A stretch of DNA of 7,412 bases from Paracoccaceae bacterium (GTDB lineage: Bacteria > Pseudomonadota > Alphaproteobacteria > Rhodobacterales > Rhodobacteraceae): contig PXDM01000557.1 of assembly GCA_003565055.1 (NCBI GenBank), forward strand, positions 1 to 7,412, given 5' to 3'. Under the pieces are notes generated by a model. It saw only the letters and a list, made by a program, of their open reading frames with translations. It made no database searches and was not told the origin of the DNA. Shown here one piece after another: positions 1 through 6,701 of the stretch (position 1 is its first letter; the number at the start of each line of letters is the position of its first letter). The translations under genes were made by a program, and so were the position numbers.

Positions 1-2
1 AG

Positions 3-908
3 ATATTGGATTTCATGAGAGACTTGCGCCGCGTTGAGATAGGCCTGGGCGTGGGCAGGATTCCGGGCTCAGTGCGACGCGCCCTGACAAATATAGCCGG
101 CGTAGGAAACCCCTTCGGTGAGCCGCCAGAGAAGCGCACGAGGTGGTCAGATTCACTGGACGTAAGAGCTTATGCCGCAGGCATGGAACTGTTGTACTTC
201 CCCGGCTGTTTTCCGGCCTACGACCCGCGAGCTATAAAGGTGGCGCAGGCCACAGCCAGCATACTTAAAAGGGCCGGGGTCGACTTCGGCATACTGGGTG
301 CTCGGGAAAGGTGCTGCGGACAGAGCGTACGCAGCGTGGGAGCGGAGGAGTTATTCCGGAACTTAGCCCACGACAATATACGCGCCTTCACTGACAGCGG
401 CGTTAGAAGAATTCTCACCACCTCACCTCACTGCTATCATACTTTCAAGAACGAGTACCCAGAACTCGGCGGGGACTGGGACGTTCTTCACTACACTCAG
501 CATTTTGCCCGGCTTGTCGCCGAAGGCAGGATGGATTTCAATCGCAAGCTGGACAAGAAGGTTACCTATCATGGCCCCTGCTACTTAGGACGGCATAACC
601 AGATCTATGATGAGCCGCGGATCGTACTGCGGAGGATCCCGGGACTGGAGTTGGTTGAGATGGCTGATTCTCACCGCAGCAGCCTGTGCTGTGGAGGAGG
701 AGGTGGTGGTATATGGCTGGATAGCGCGAAGGGGGAAAGGCTGGCCGATGTCAGGTTGGCTCAGGCCATCGAGACGGGTGCGGACATATTGGCCGTGGCT
801 TGCCCCTATTGCCTGGCCACCTTTGAGGACAGCAGGTTGACCGTTGACGGCGGGAGTGCAATCGAGATCAAGGATATCGCGGAACTCGTCTGGGATGTAA
901 TCCGATGA
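3..908 (+). CDS. HdrD/GlpC-type Fe-S oxidoreductase with two CCG domains, 5' end outside window
   Basis: Likely a cytoplasmic or membrane-associated electron-transfer subunit of the heterodisulfide reductase D / glycolate oxidase GlcF / GlpC superfamily. Numbering from the TTG at 6, the first CCG domain has C68 (PGC), C103-C104-G105 and C143 (SPHCYHTFKNEYP). The second has C192 (HGPCYLGRHN), C228-C229 followed by six glycines, and the C266-P-Y-C269 pair. In HdrB/HdrD such cysteines bind a noncubane [4Fe-4S] cluster. In the first domain the usual CxxC has Ser140 in the first position, a substitution I believe is frequent in this family. The family normally has an N-terminal ferredoxin domain with two CxxCxxCxxxCP motifs. 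It is absent here and the frame is open to the window edge, so the TTG is not the true start. The residues before the first CCG domain (IPGSVRRALTNI, GNPFGEP) match the usual linker. Two MaoC-type genes follow on the same strand, suggesting a link to acyl-CoA redox metabolism. The electron partner is unknown. Confidence 0.88.
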   Translation: MLDFMRDLRRVEIGLGVGRIPGSVRRALTNIAGVGNPFGEPPEKRTRWSDSLDVRAYAAGMELLYFPGCFPAYDPRAIKVAQATASILKRAGVDFGILGARERCCGQSVRSVGAEELFRNLAHDNIRAFTDSGVRRILTTSPHCYHTFKNEYPELGGDWDVLHYTQHFARLVAEGRMDFNRKLDKKVTYHGPCYLGRHNQIYDEPRIVLRRIPGLELVEMADSHRSSLCCGGGGGGIWLDSAKGERLADVRLAQAIETGADILAVACPYCLATFEDSRLTVDGGSAIEIKDIAELVWDVIR

Positions 909-1007
909 CAGGGCGCATCTTGGACCAACAACGTCCCCAGACCGCGCATAGCTCGTGGCAGTATAGCGGCATTCTGCGCCAATAATGCATAAAGAGGAGG
1001 CATGTCT

Positions 1008-1439
1008 ATGAGTGAAAAGAAGAGGGCCGACCAGTTTGGAGTAGGTGACGAGTTCGAACCTTACGAGTTTCTTGTCACCACGGAGTTCAACCAGCAATAC
1101 CTGGAGGCAGTCGAGGATTATCACTCCAGGTATTCACAGAGTACTGATGCCGGACCACCAATAGTCAACCCAGTGCTCCTTGTCGTACAGAGCAACGTCA
1201 CCAGGAGCCCATCTTTCTACTTGCCTTACGGCATGGCTGCTGTTCATGCTAAGGAAGAGGTGGAATACCTTAATCCCGGGCGGGTTGGGAAGTCCTTCAC
1301 TGTACACTGGAAGGTCGTGGACACCTATGAGAAACGCGGTCGGCCATATCAGGTGAAAGACGTGTTGATTGTCGACAACGATGGCGTCGAAATACTAAAG
1401 AGAACGGTTACTGACACCTACATATCAGGGGGTGCATGA
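1008..1439 (+). CDS. MaoC_N-type hot-dog subunit (FAS1-like dehydratase domain)
   Basis: A 143-residue single hot-dog domain resembling the N-terminal MaoC / FAS1-like dehydratase family. The characteristic part is AAVHAKEEVEYLNPGRVG (about residues 77-94), then a long beta segment (VVDTYEKRGRPYQVKDVLIVD) ending in DG.EILKRTVT. The catalytic hydratase motif D-x-N-P-x-H is not visible, as expected for the structural partner of a split dehydratase such as mycobacterial HadA. Start choice: AGAGGAGG at 993-1000 is only 1 nt from an ATG at 1002 but 7 nt from the ATG at 1008, so 1008 is preferred. Its stop lies 4 nt before the preferred start of the next gene, another hot-dog protein, so the pair is almost certainly co-translated and probably forms a heterodimer acting on (3R)-hydroxyacyl-CoA or -ACP. 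The substrate cannot be read from the sequence. Confidence 0.82.
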   Translation: MSEKKRADQFGVGDEFEPYEFLVTTEFNQQYLEAVEDYHSRYSQSTDAGPPIVNPVLLVVQSNVTRSPSFYLPYGMAAVHAKEEVEYLNPGRVGKSFTVHWKVVDTYEKRGRPYQVKDVLIVDNDGVEILKRTVTDTYISGGA

Positions 1440-1443
1440 GAAG

Positions 1444-1875
1444 ATGGCTGTTATCACTAAGGATACTGAACAGGGTAGCGATATCTCCGGCAGACTCAAG
1501 ACAGTCACACAGGAGAGGGTGTATGCCTTCTCGGGTGGTTTTCCCAGGGGCACAGACTGGCCCAAGAAGAACATACACACAGACCTGGAGTTCGCCAGGA
1601 GTTGTGGGCTGCCTACGCGGGCTGCCTCCGGAGCCATGTTTCAGGGTTATCTCACAGAACTGATGATTGACCTCTTTGGGGAAGAGTGGCTGACATACGG
1701 CAAGATGAGCTTGAAGTTCATTGCTATCGTTGATGTGAACGACACCATATTGCCTAAGGCTGCTGTCCAGGCCAAACAGGTTCAGAACTCTGAGGCCATA
1801 TTCATAATGGAAGTGTGGTGTGAGAATCAACATGGAAACAAGGTAACAGTAGGCACAGCCATAGGCAAGGTTTGA
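1444..1875 (+). CDS. MaoC-like dehydratase subunit with hydratase motif
   Basis: A 143-residue single hot-dog protein. The segment NIHTDLEFARSCGLP (about residues 43-57) followed by a Gly/Ala-rich helix (RAASGAMFQGYLTEL) is the core of (R)-specific enoyl-CoA hydratase / MaoC domains. H45 is the expected catalytic His. The catalytic Asp may be D38 (TDWPKKNIH), but the D-to-H spacing is two residues longer than in the textbook D-x-N-P-x-H motif, so this assignment is tentative. Start choice: AGGGGGTG at 1427-1434 resembles a Shine-Dalgarno sequence and lies 9 nt before the ATG at 1444. A GTG at 1432, overlapping the previous stop, is the alternative and adds four residues. Together with the preceding MaoC_N-type subunit it resembles the HadA/HadB arrangement and likely hydrates or dehydrates a 2-enoyl/3-hydroxyacyl thioester. 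CoA versus ACP and the pathway direction are not determinable here. Confidence 0.82.
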   Translation: MAVITKDTEQGSDISGRLKTVTQERVYAFSGGFPRGTDWPKKNIHTDLEFARSCGLPTRAASGAMFQGYLTELMIDLFGEEWLTYGKMSLKFIAIVDVNDTILPKAAVQAKQVQNSEAIFIMEVWCENQHGNKVTVGTAIGKV

Positions 1876-1928
1876 TAGGATGGCGCCGGACCAAGAGCAC
1901 TGCATGCTCGTGCAGAGGAGTGGCAAAC

Positions 1929-2006
1929 ATGTGCTACCATCAAGGGGCAGACAAGTGTGAGCATCGCAACAAGAGTATCACCCATTCAGAACGTTGCTGC
2001 CAATAA
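1929..2006 (+). CDS. possible 25-residue Cys/His-rich small protein
   Basis: A short frame starting ATG at 1929 and ending TAA at 2004-2006, preceded by AGAGGAG at 1914-1920 with 8 nt spacing, as good a ribosome binding site as those of the certain genes here. The 25 residues include Cys at 2, 10, 23 and 24 and His at 4, 12 and 19, beginning MCYHQGADKCEH, with no hydrophobic stretch. Such composition could bind a metal, but at this length it could also be chance. It lies 53 nt after the MaoC-like stop and could be the last gene of that operon. I recognise no family. An overlapping frame of similar length starts at 1880 without a comparable ribosome binding site. Confidence 0.3.
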   Translation: MCYHQGADKCEHRNKSITHSERCCQ

Positions 2007-2031
2007 CACGGTGTTGGACAACCATGAATGT

Positions 2032-2050
2032 GCGGAGGTGTTGCCTCCGC
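2032..2050. terminator. GC-rich hairpin between convergent genes, possible terminator
   Basis: GCGGAGG (2032-2038) and CCTCCGC (2044-2050) form a perfect 7-bp stem with a TGTTG loop. It lies between the + strand MaoC operon and the end of the - strand YeiH-like gene, where a bidirectional terminator would be expected. Neither side has a T-run, so it is not a classical intrinsic terminator. The rest of 1876-2115 shows no further feature I can support apart from the micro-ORF. Confidence 0.35.
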
Positions 2051-2115
2051 CGTCGAGTCCCGCTGTAAACGGTATTGTCTTGTTGATGTCTCTTGGAGTT
2101 GTTTTCCTGCAGGTG

Positions 2116-3435
2116 TTACCCTGTTGTCCAGGGAACTGCGAACAAAACACCGCTCAGGAGTAGCCAGACAATCACGAATGTCAGCACGAGGTTGAAGCTC
2201 TGGCCAATCCAGTACAGGGTCAAAGGCTTGCCCCCCTTGAAGTATCTGCCCAGCTCTCTGAAGTTGCTGCTGAGCCCGATACTTACGAAAGCCAGTGCAA
2301 AGAACATCTCACGGATTGGTCCGATGGCCTGCAGTATTCCGCTCACCCCTTCTTCGCCCATTAGCGGCGTGAGGATGAACGAGAACGCCAGCGATGCAAC
2401 CGCAAACCCAATGATGAACTTCGGCGTTCTGAACCAGATCTCCCACGGACTTGGTTTCGCCTCTTCTGAGGCTCTCTCCACCCTGGTCACCCAGATAAAG
2501 GCCACGATGAAGGCGATTACGCCTATCAGCACATTCTGGATCATCTTGATCGTTACTGCAGCGTTCAAGGCTATCGGGCCGATGAGCTCGCCCGATGCAG
2601 CGACTGCGCCTGACGAGTCTACTGTGCCTCCGATCCAGGCGCCTGATACCAGCTCGCTGAGGCCGAGCAGCCGGCTGATAAAAGGCATAGCTACCATCAT
2701 CAGTACGGTGAACACGAGCGATTGCCCCACAGCGATGGTAATGTAGTCTTTCTTAGCTTTGCAGGCCGCACCTACGGCAATCGCTGCCGATACGCCGCAA
2801 ACAGAGGAAGCCGCAGATATGGGCAAGGCTAGCGCTTTCTCCATCTTGAGCTTTCTTGTTCCGTACAGATACATGAGGTACAGAACAGTGGGGGTTACCA
2901 CCCAGGCGATGACCAGGCCATAGGGTCCCAGCTCCAGCACTCTTGTGAGTAGGATTTGCGCGCCCATCAGGACTAACCCACACTTGATATAGAGCTCGGT
3001 TCTTACCCCTGGCTTAAGCCATTCGGGAACTCCCTTGAGGTTGGATATGAACAGGCCGATTGCCAGCGCCCACAAGGGATACCCGAGTCCGTAACTACCC
3101 AGGGTTGCTTGTCTGGCGATTATCATGCTAACGATCGCTATGGCGAACACGATAAGGAAGGCGGGAACGTATGTCTTTCTGCGTTCTCCCATTGCTCGTA
3201 ATGCCACCAGGTAGATCGCAGCCAGCCCGACAAACAGAATCAGGAAACCAGGAACGCTGGCAGCACTTATTGCCTCCAGCGGATTAGACGTCCAGGACCG
3301 TACCGACGGCGGAGTGTAGACAATCCCTATGAGACCGATGATGCTCAACGCCAGGATAAGGAAACCGATCCAGCACGCCCACCAGTCTTCCTTCTTGTAG
3401 AGAGACGTCCAGTCGAACTTCATCCTGTCTTTCAT
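2116..3435 (-). CDS. YeiH/UPF0324 family putative sulfate exporter-like membrane protein
   Basis: A polytopic inner-membrane protein of the YeiH / conserved hypothetical 698 (UPF0324) family, often labelled putative sulfate exporter; transport function is poorly established for most members. In 439-residue numbering, hydrophobic segments start near 22, 62, 90, 115, 148, 172, 205, 230, 300, 340, 378 and 408, giving about 11-12 membrane spans. Family signatures are LWALAIGLFISN (about 121-132), KCGLVLMGAQI (151-161), SSVCGVSAA (210-218), GAWIGGTVDSSGAVAASG (265-282), KMIQNVLIG (297-305) and FFALAFVSIGLSSNF (378-392). It is longer than the roughly 340 residues of E. coli YeiH, having two extra N-terminal spans after a short cytoplasmic KKEDWW segment. 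Start choice: GGAG at 3447-3444 lies 8 nt before the ATG at 3435. The longer GTG reading at 3444 begins inside that Shine-Dalgarno sequence and is unlikely. It follows the LpxD-like gene by 191 nt, so operon membership is uncertain. Confidence 0.85.
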   Translation of the reverse strand: MKDRMKFDWTSLYKKEDWWACWIGFLILALSIIGLIGIVYTPPSVRSWTSNPLEAISAASVPGFLILFVGLAAIYLVALRAMGERRKTYVPAFLIVFAIAIVSMIIARQATLGSYGLGYPLWALAIGLFISNLKGVPEWLKPGVRTELYIKCGLVLMGAQILLTRVLELGPYGLVIAWVVTPTVLYLMYLYGTRKLKMEKALALPISAASSVCGVSAAIAVGAACKAKKDYITIAVGQSLVFTVLMMVAMPFISRLLGLSELVSGAWIGGTVDSSGAVAASGELIGPIALNAAVTIKMIQNVLIGVIAFIVAFIWVTRVERASEEAKPSPWEIWFRTPKFIIGFAVASLAFSFILTPLMGEEGVSGILQAIGPIREMFFALAFVSIGLSSNFRELGRYFKGGKPLTLYWIGQSFNLVLTFVIVWLLLSGVLFAVPWTTG

Positions 3436-3626
3436 CAATTTCACTCCGCCAATTGCTGGCTCGTATGTCTGATCTTCGTGTTCCAGCCCGAGTTATCACG
3501 CCGCTGCTGTTACGCAGCAATCAAGCCTGAGCAAGGCGGGACTCGCCTGGAACTGGGTTGTGCCATCGTCATAGGTTCCGTGAATCATGTGAAAGCCAAC
3601 AATGACGTCGGTGCTCCCAGGCTGTA

Positions 3627-4550
3627 CTAGACATTTCTACCGTGCTCTTTCGCAGGGACACCAAAGACAATGGCACCGTCAAGCACATTCGTGGTTACCA
3701 CGGCTCCCATGCCCACAAGCACATTATTGCCGACCTCGGTTTTTGGCCTGATACAGGCCCCGACTGACACCTGGGAATGATCGCCTATCCGGCCTGCGCC
3801 ACCTAGTACGGCGTGTGAGGAGATAACGCAGTGCTCGCCGATTATCACATCATGGCCGATGTTGCAGAGATGGCCTATTGTACTGCAACGGCGGATAATC
3901 GTATTCTCCATCGTGCCCCTCATTATGCTTGTGTTCGAGCCTATTCTTACATCATCTTCAATTATAACCCCCCCCATCTGAGGGAATTCTTCCACTTCGC
4001 CGTCTGCATTCCTCTTAACACCAACCCCCTCGGCGCCAATCACCGCTCCCGCCTGGATAATGACATTCTTGCCAATCTCCGTGTTTGAATAGATGTAGTT
4101 ATTGCCGTGGATTGCTGTGCCCTCGCCGATCTTGCATCTCCCGACATAACAGTGAGGGCCTATATATACGTTAGGATGTATTTCTGCTTCTTTCTCGACA
4201 ACTGCCATTGGTGAAATGCCATATTTGACGGGTTCTTCCGGGAAAAACCTCTTCATAATTCGAATGAATGCTGTCCTGGGTCTTGACACGAGAATCAGCG
4301 TCCTGTCGACATAGTCATCCTCAACAAACTGAAGGTCAGCGCTGCAAATAATGACTCCTGCATTAGAGTTTCTTATCATCTGTAACCCTTTTTCTGTGTT
4401 CTCATTACAGAAGGTTACAGATTCGGCTCTGGCTGTATGAATGGGAGCTACATCCAAAACGTATCTCCCTTTGTCCCCCAGAACCCGGGACTCTTCGCCT
4501 ATTGAATCGAGCAACTCATCAATATTGACCTTCCTTTGACGCGACTCCAT
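3627..4550 (-). CDS. LpxD-like hexapeptide-repeat N-acyltransferase
   Basis: A 307-residue protein with the two-part layout of UDP-3-O-acylglucosamine N-acyltransferase (LpxD). Residues about 30-104 form the LpxD N-terminal domain (DVAPIHTARAESVTF, then LVSRPRTAFIRIMKRFFP). Residues about 112-290 are left-handed beta-helix hexapeptide repeats (for example EIHPNVYIGPHCYVG, TEIGKNVIIQAGAVIG). The segment GAVIGAEGVGVKR, EEFPQMGGVIIEDDVRIG, MRGTMENTII closely follows LpxD, and H233 in NIGHDVIIG corresponds to the LpxD catalytic His (HNxxIG). The expected reaction is acyl transfer to the amino group of a nucleotide-sugar. No other lipid A genes (lpxA, lpxB, lpxC, fabZ) are visible, and its neighbours are a polyprenyl-phosphate glycosyltransferase and a polysaccharide-type ABC ATPase, so the real substrate may be a surface-glycan amino sugar rather than lipid A. 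The start has a clear ribosome binding site (GGAGGG, complement of 4555-4560, 4 nt from ATG). Confidence 0.82.
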   Translation of the reverse strand: MESRQRKVNIDELLDSIGEESRVLGDKGRYVLDVAPIHTARAESVTFCNENTEKGLQMIRNSNAGVIICSADLQFVEDDYVDRTLILVSRPRTAFIRIMKRFFPEEPVKYGISPMAVVEKEAEIHPNVYIGPHCYVGRCKIGEGTAIHGNNYIYSNTEIGKNVIIQAGAVIGAEGVGVKRNADGEVEEFPQMGGVIIEDDVRIGSNTSIMRGTMENTIIRRCSTIGHLCNIGHDVIIGEHCVISSHAVLGGAGRIGDHSQVSVGACIRPKTEVGNNVLVGMGAVVTTNVLDGAIVFGVPAKEHGRNV

Positions 4551-4610
4551 CTTGCCCTCCTGAAAACAGTGCCATGTGGCCGATCACGAATCAAACGTAC
4601 TTAGAGATAA

Positions 4611-5594
4611 CTAGTTTACTATCTCCCGGATGATATACTCCGGCCTGTTCTTCACTTCTCTGCTCATCCTTCCAATATACTCGCCGAGTATTCCGAGTGA
4701 GAACAGCTGAGCACCCGCAAAAAACGTGACAAGTATGACAATGGTGGCAAACCCGGGTACCCCGTAACCATGTATGAGATACTGTATCAGGTAGTATAGG
4801 GTAAGCGCACAGGCAAATACACCGAGAAGCAGGCCGCCGAATATGGCGATTCTAAGCGGCAGGTCGGTGAAGGAAACCACCATATCCGTCCAGCGTGCTA
4901 TCAACTTGAACGTACTATACTTCGTTTTTCCCACATGTCGTGCGTCATGTTTAACCTCTACAGTTGCCACTTTGTATCCTGTCCAGCATAGCATTCCGCT
5001 GAGGAAAACATTCTTCTCCTTTAGCGATGTGAGTTGATGAACCGCGCAGGCCCTGATAGCTCGAAAGCAACTTATGTTTGTCGTATCGGCAGAAACTATC
5101 CGGGAAAGCACCCGCTTGGAAAACCATGAGCCTGCCCTGCGGAAGGCATTATGTTTGCGCTGTTGGAAGACTCCGAACACCACTTCGCACCCCTCATCGA
5201 TCTTCTCAAGCAGTTTCGGTATCTCCTCCGGCGGGTTCTGCAGGTCGGCATCCAACGTGATCACGATGTCCCCTGCGGCCACGTTGAAACCCGCCATGAT
5301 CGCGGGGTGCTGTCCGAAGTTTCTCGTGAATCTGATGCCCCTGGTGTTCTTATCTTTGTCGTGCAGGTCCTTTATGATGCGGAACGAGCTATCGCTGCTG
5401 CCATCGTCAACAAAGATGATCTCGTAAGGTTCATTGAGAGCCTCCATCACCCTGGTCAACCGGGTATGGAGGGTCTGCAGACTCTCTGCCTCGTTGAACA
5501 CCGGTATGACCACCGAATACTTGATACTGTTCTTGAGTTCCATTATGCGCTGCCGAGTACCATATAGCGAAGCACTGTACCGTTCAAGCCGCAT
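4611..5594 (-). CDS. GT2 polyprenyl-phosphate glycosyltransferase (ArnC/GtrB/DPM1-like)
   Basis: A family 2 glycosyltransferase that probably moves a sugar from a nucleotide donor to undecaprenyl phosphate on the inner face of the membrane. In 327-residue numbering: YSVVIPVFNEAESL (26-39) opens the GT-A fold, FVDDGSSD (61-68) binds nucleotide, LDADLQNPPEEI (114-125) contains the metal-binding DxD-type Asp residues, and HVGKTKYSTFKL (220-231) is the family's membrane-surface motif. Two transmembrane helices follow at about 247-273 and 281-306, and the end GEYIGRMSREVKNRPEYIIRE (304-324) is characteristic of ArnC/GtrB-type enzymes. Start is uncertain: ATG at 5594 has GGAG 13 nt upstream, while ATG at 5543 (residue 18, MELKNSIKYSVVIP) lacks a visible ribosome binding site but gives the usual family N-terminus. 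It lies 60 nt upstream of the LpxD-like gene and about 96 nt downstream of the ABC ATPase, probably one operon. Confidence 0.9.
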   Translation of the reverse strand: MRLERYSASLYGTRQRIMELKNSIKYSVVIPVFNEAESLQTLHTRLTRVMEALNEPYEIIFVDDGSSDSSFRIIKDLHDKDKNTRGIRFTRNFGQHPAIMAGFNVAAGDIVITLDADLQNPPEEIPKLLEKIDEGCEVVFGVFQQRKHNAFRRAGSWFSKRVLSRIVSADTTNISCFRAIRACAVHQLTSLKEKNVFLSGMLCWTGYKVATVEVKHDARHVGKTKYSTFKLIARWTDMVVSFTDLPLRIAIFGGLLLGVFACALTLYYLIQYLIHGYGVPGFATIVILVTFFAGAQLFSLGILGEYIGRMSREVKNRPEYIIREIVN

Positions 5595-5690
5595 CCGGCC
5601 AAATCGACTCCAGCAAGATGCCGCGACCGTTCGTTTTGGTTTACCTAGTCTGCGATTTCCAGTCTAGCGTAGACCACTGCGATGCTATTG

Positions 5691-6446
5691 TCAATACGCA
5701 CGTATAGATGAGGCTCCCGGCAGCATCGCCCGGTATTCATCGATGACAGTCTCAGTGTCGCCCTCGGCGGCAATGCGGCCTTCGTGTAACAGCATCGACC
5801 GCGGGCACAGCTCCTTTACCGAATCCAGAGCATGCGAGACGAAGACTATAGTCTTGCCCTCGGCCTTGAACTGGATCATCTTGTCGCTGCATTTCTTCCG
5901 GAAGGCTTCATCGCCCACCGCGAAGACCTCATCTATGAGCAGTGTGTTGGGAACGGCGTGGAAGGCGGTGGCAAAGGCCAGCCGCATGCTCATACCCGAG
6001 GAGAAGTTCTTCAGTTTCATGTTCTCGAACTTCCTGAGCCCGGCGAAGTCGAAGACTTCATCATATACCCTGTCCACTTCCTTCCGGCTTATGCCCAGGA
6101 TGGAAGAGTAGATGTAGACGTTCTCGCGGGCGGTAAGCTCGGGCTGGAAGCCGACGCCCAGCTGCAGGAAGGAGGCAACTCTGCCGTTGATGCTGACCGA
6201 GCCGGAGTCGGGGTAGAGGATCCGGGCCAGTATCTTGAGCAGGGTGCTCTTTCCCGAGCCGTTCCTGCCGATGATGCCCAGGGCCTCGCCTTCCTTCACT
6301 TCGAAGCTCACGTCTTTCAGCGCCCAGAACTCCTCATAGCTGAACTGCCTCTTGATCACGCCCACTATGTTCTGGAAGAGGGTGTTCTTCTTTTCGTGGG
6401 GGATGCGGAACTTCTTGGATACGTTCTCGACGACTATGGCGCTCAT
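5691..6446 (-). CDS. Wzt/TagH-type polysaccharide ABC transporter ATPase
   Basis: A 251-residue nucleotide-binding subunit of the ABC-2 type exporters that move lipid-linked polysaccharide, teichoic acid or O-antigen across the inner membrane. It shows Walker A GRNGSGKST (60-68), Q-loop with the subfamily-typical LQLGVGFQPELTARENV (95-110, Q101), signature FSSGM (148-152), Walker B LLIDE (169-173) followed by VFAVGDEAFRKKC typical of Wzt/TagH, and the H-loop His205 (VFVSHALDS). It stops soon after the ATPase core (YRAMLPGASS), so it lacks the C-terminal carbohydrate-binding domain of long Wzt proteins. ATG at 6446 is supported by a G-rich ribosome binding site (GAGGGGG, 4 nt before the start). 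The matching permease (Wzm/TagG) is usually adjacent, but upstream there are only repeats and then a toxin-antitoxin pair, so the partner must be elsewhere or lost. The glycosyltransferase and LpxD-like genes downstream support a role in surface-glycan export. Confidence 0.93.
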   Translation of the reverse strand: MSAIVVENVSKKFRIPHEKKNTLFQNIVGVIKRQFSYEEFWALKDVSFEVKEGEALGIIGRNGSGKSTLLKILARILYPDSGSVSINGRVASFLQLGVGFQPELTARENVYIYSSILGISRKEVDRVYDEVFDFAGLRKFENMKLKNFSSGMSMRLAFATAFHAVPNTLLIDEVFAVGDEAFRKKCSDKMIQFKAEGKTIVFVSHALDSVKELCPRSMLLHEGRIAAEGDTETVIDEYRAMLPGASSIRAY

Positions 6447-6498
6447 TCAGCCCCCTCGCGACAGTGCATCTGCTGAGATTGCCACGTCCCGACAGGGA

Positions 6499-6529
6499 GC
6501 ACTGGGGGCTTCGCCCCCAGACCCCCAAG
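6499..6529. repeat. palindromic element B, copy 1
   Basis: A 31-bp element beginning gcactggggg and ending cccccaag. It contains a perfect 8-bp stem CTGGGGGC (6502-6509) / GCCCCCAG (6513-6520) with a TTC loop. It matches copy 2 at 6648-6678 with 2 differences. It lies 52 bp upstream of the ABC ATPase start. No T-run follows on either strand. Confidence 0.85.
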
Positions 6530-6543
6530 GAAGAACAATGGGA

Positions 6544-6610
6544 GCGCTGGGGGCAGGGCCCCCGTGATAACTCCCCTGGCCCCTCTTATGTTAAGAGGGG
6601 AAGGGGGAGG
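6544..6610. repeat. palindromic element A, copy 1
   Basis: A 67-bp element, 65/67 identical to 6805-6871 in the same orientation. It holds two hairpins. One is GGGGGC/GCCCCC (6549-6563, AGG loop). The other is a larger foldback in which CCCCTCTTA (6580-6588) pairs perfectly with TAAGAGGGG (6592-6600), flanked by an outer stem CTCCCC (6571-6576) / GGGGAG (6604-6609). The shape suggests a REP-like or miniature mobile element. No transposase or flanking target-site duplication is visible. Confidence 0.9.
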
Positions 6611-6633
6611 CGTCGGGGCTTGCGATGACAGAT

Positions 6634-6649
6634 GCGCCGGGGGCAGGGC
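6634..6649. repeat. 5' fragment of element A fused to element B copy 2
   Basis: These 16 bases are identical to the first 16 bases of element A at 6805-6820. The sequence then switches directly into element B copy 2 from 6648. This is a partial A element whose remainder is missing, indicating recombination or insertion between members of the two families. Confidence 0.75.
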
Positions 6650-6678
6650 GCTGGGGGCTTCGCCCCCAAACCCCCAAG
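6648..6678. repeat. palindromic element B, copy 2
   Basis: A 31-bp copy differing at 2 positions from 6499-6529, with the stem TGGGGGC / GCCCCCA and TTC loop kept. It abuts a truncated element A on its left. On its right is a short stretch containing GCGATGACAG (6690-6699), also present at 6622-6631. Confidence 0.85.
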
Positions 6679-6701
6679 AATAGGAACTGGCGATGACAGG
6701 C

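Noticed and set aside
905..985. 26-codon frame overlapping the oxidoreductase stop by ATGA
   Set aside because: The overlap is suggestive of coupling, but there is no clear ribosome binding site, no composition bias and no recognisable motif.
585..1124. 179-codon - strand frame opposite the oxidoreductase and first MaoC gene
   Set aside because: It is antisense to two well-supported genes, spans their intergenic gap and resembles no family; a shadow frame.
1880..1960. 26-codon frame starting just after the MaoC-like stop
   Set aside because: No ribosome binding site at proper spacing, and it overlaps the better-supported micro-ORF at 1929.
3502..3553. Hairpins (TGCTG/CAGCA, AGGCG/CGCCT) between the LpxD-like and YeiH-like genes as terminators
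   Set aside because: Only 5-bp stems and no T-run; could arise by chance.
3496..3588. 30-codon - strand frame between the LpxD-like and YeiH-like genes
   Set aside because: No ribosome binding site and no recognisable features; gap DNA most likely.
5666..5694. Possible internal promoter for the glycosyltransferase (TTGACA complement of 5689-5694, TACGCT 17 nt downstream)
   Set aside because: The -35 is perfect but the -10 matches only three positions, and the -35 overlaps the ATPase stop codon; too weak to annotate.
6597..6655. G-quadruplex
   Set aside because: Several G-runs occur, but loop lengths are long and uneven, and the same bases are better explained by the perfect hairpins.
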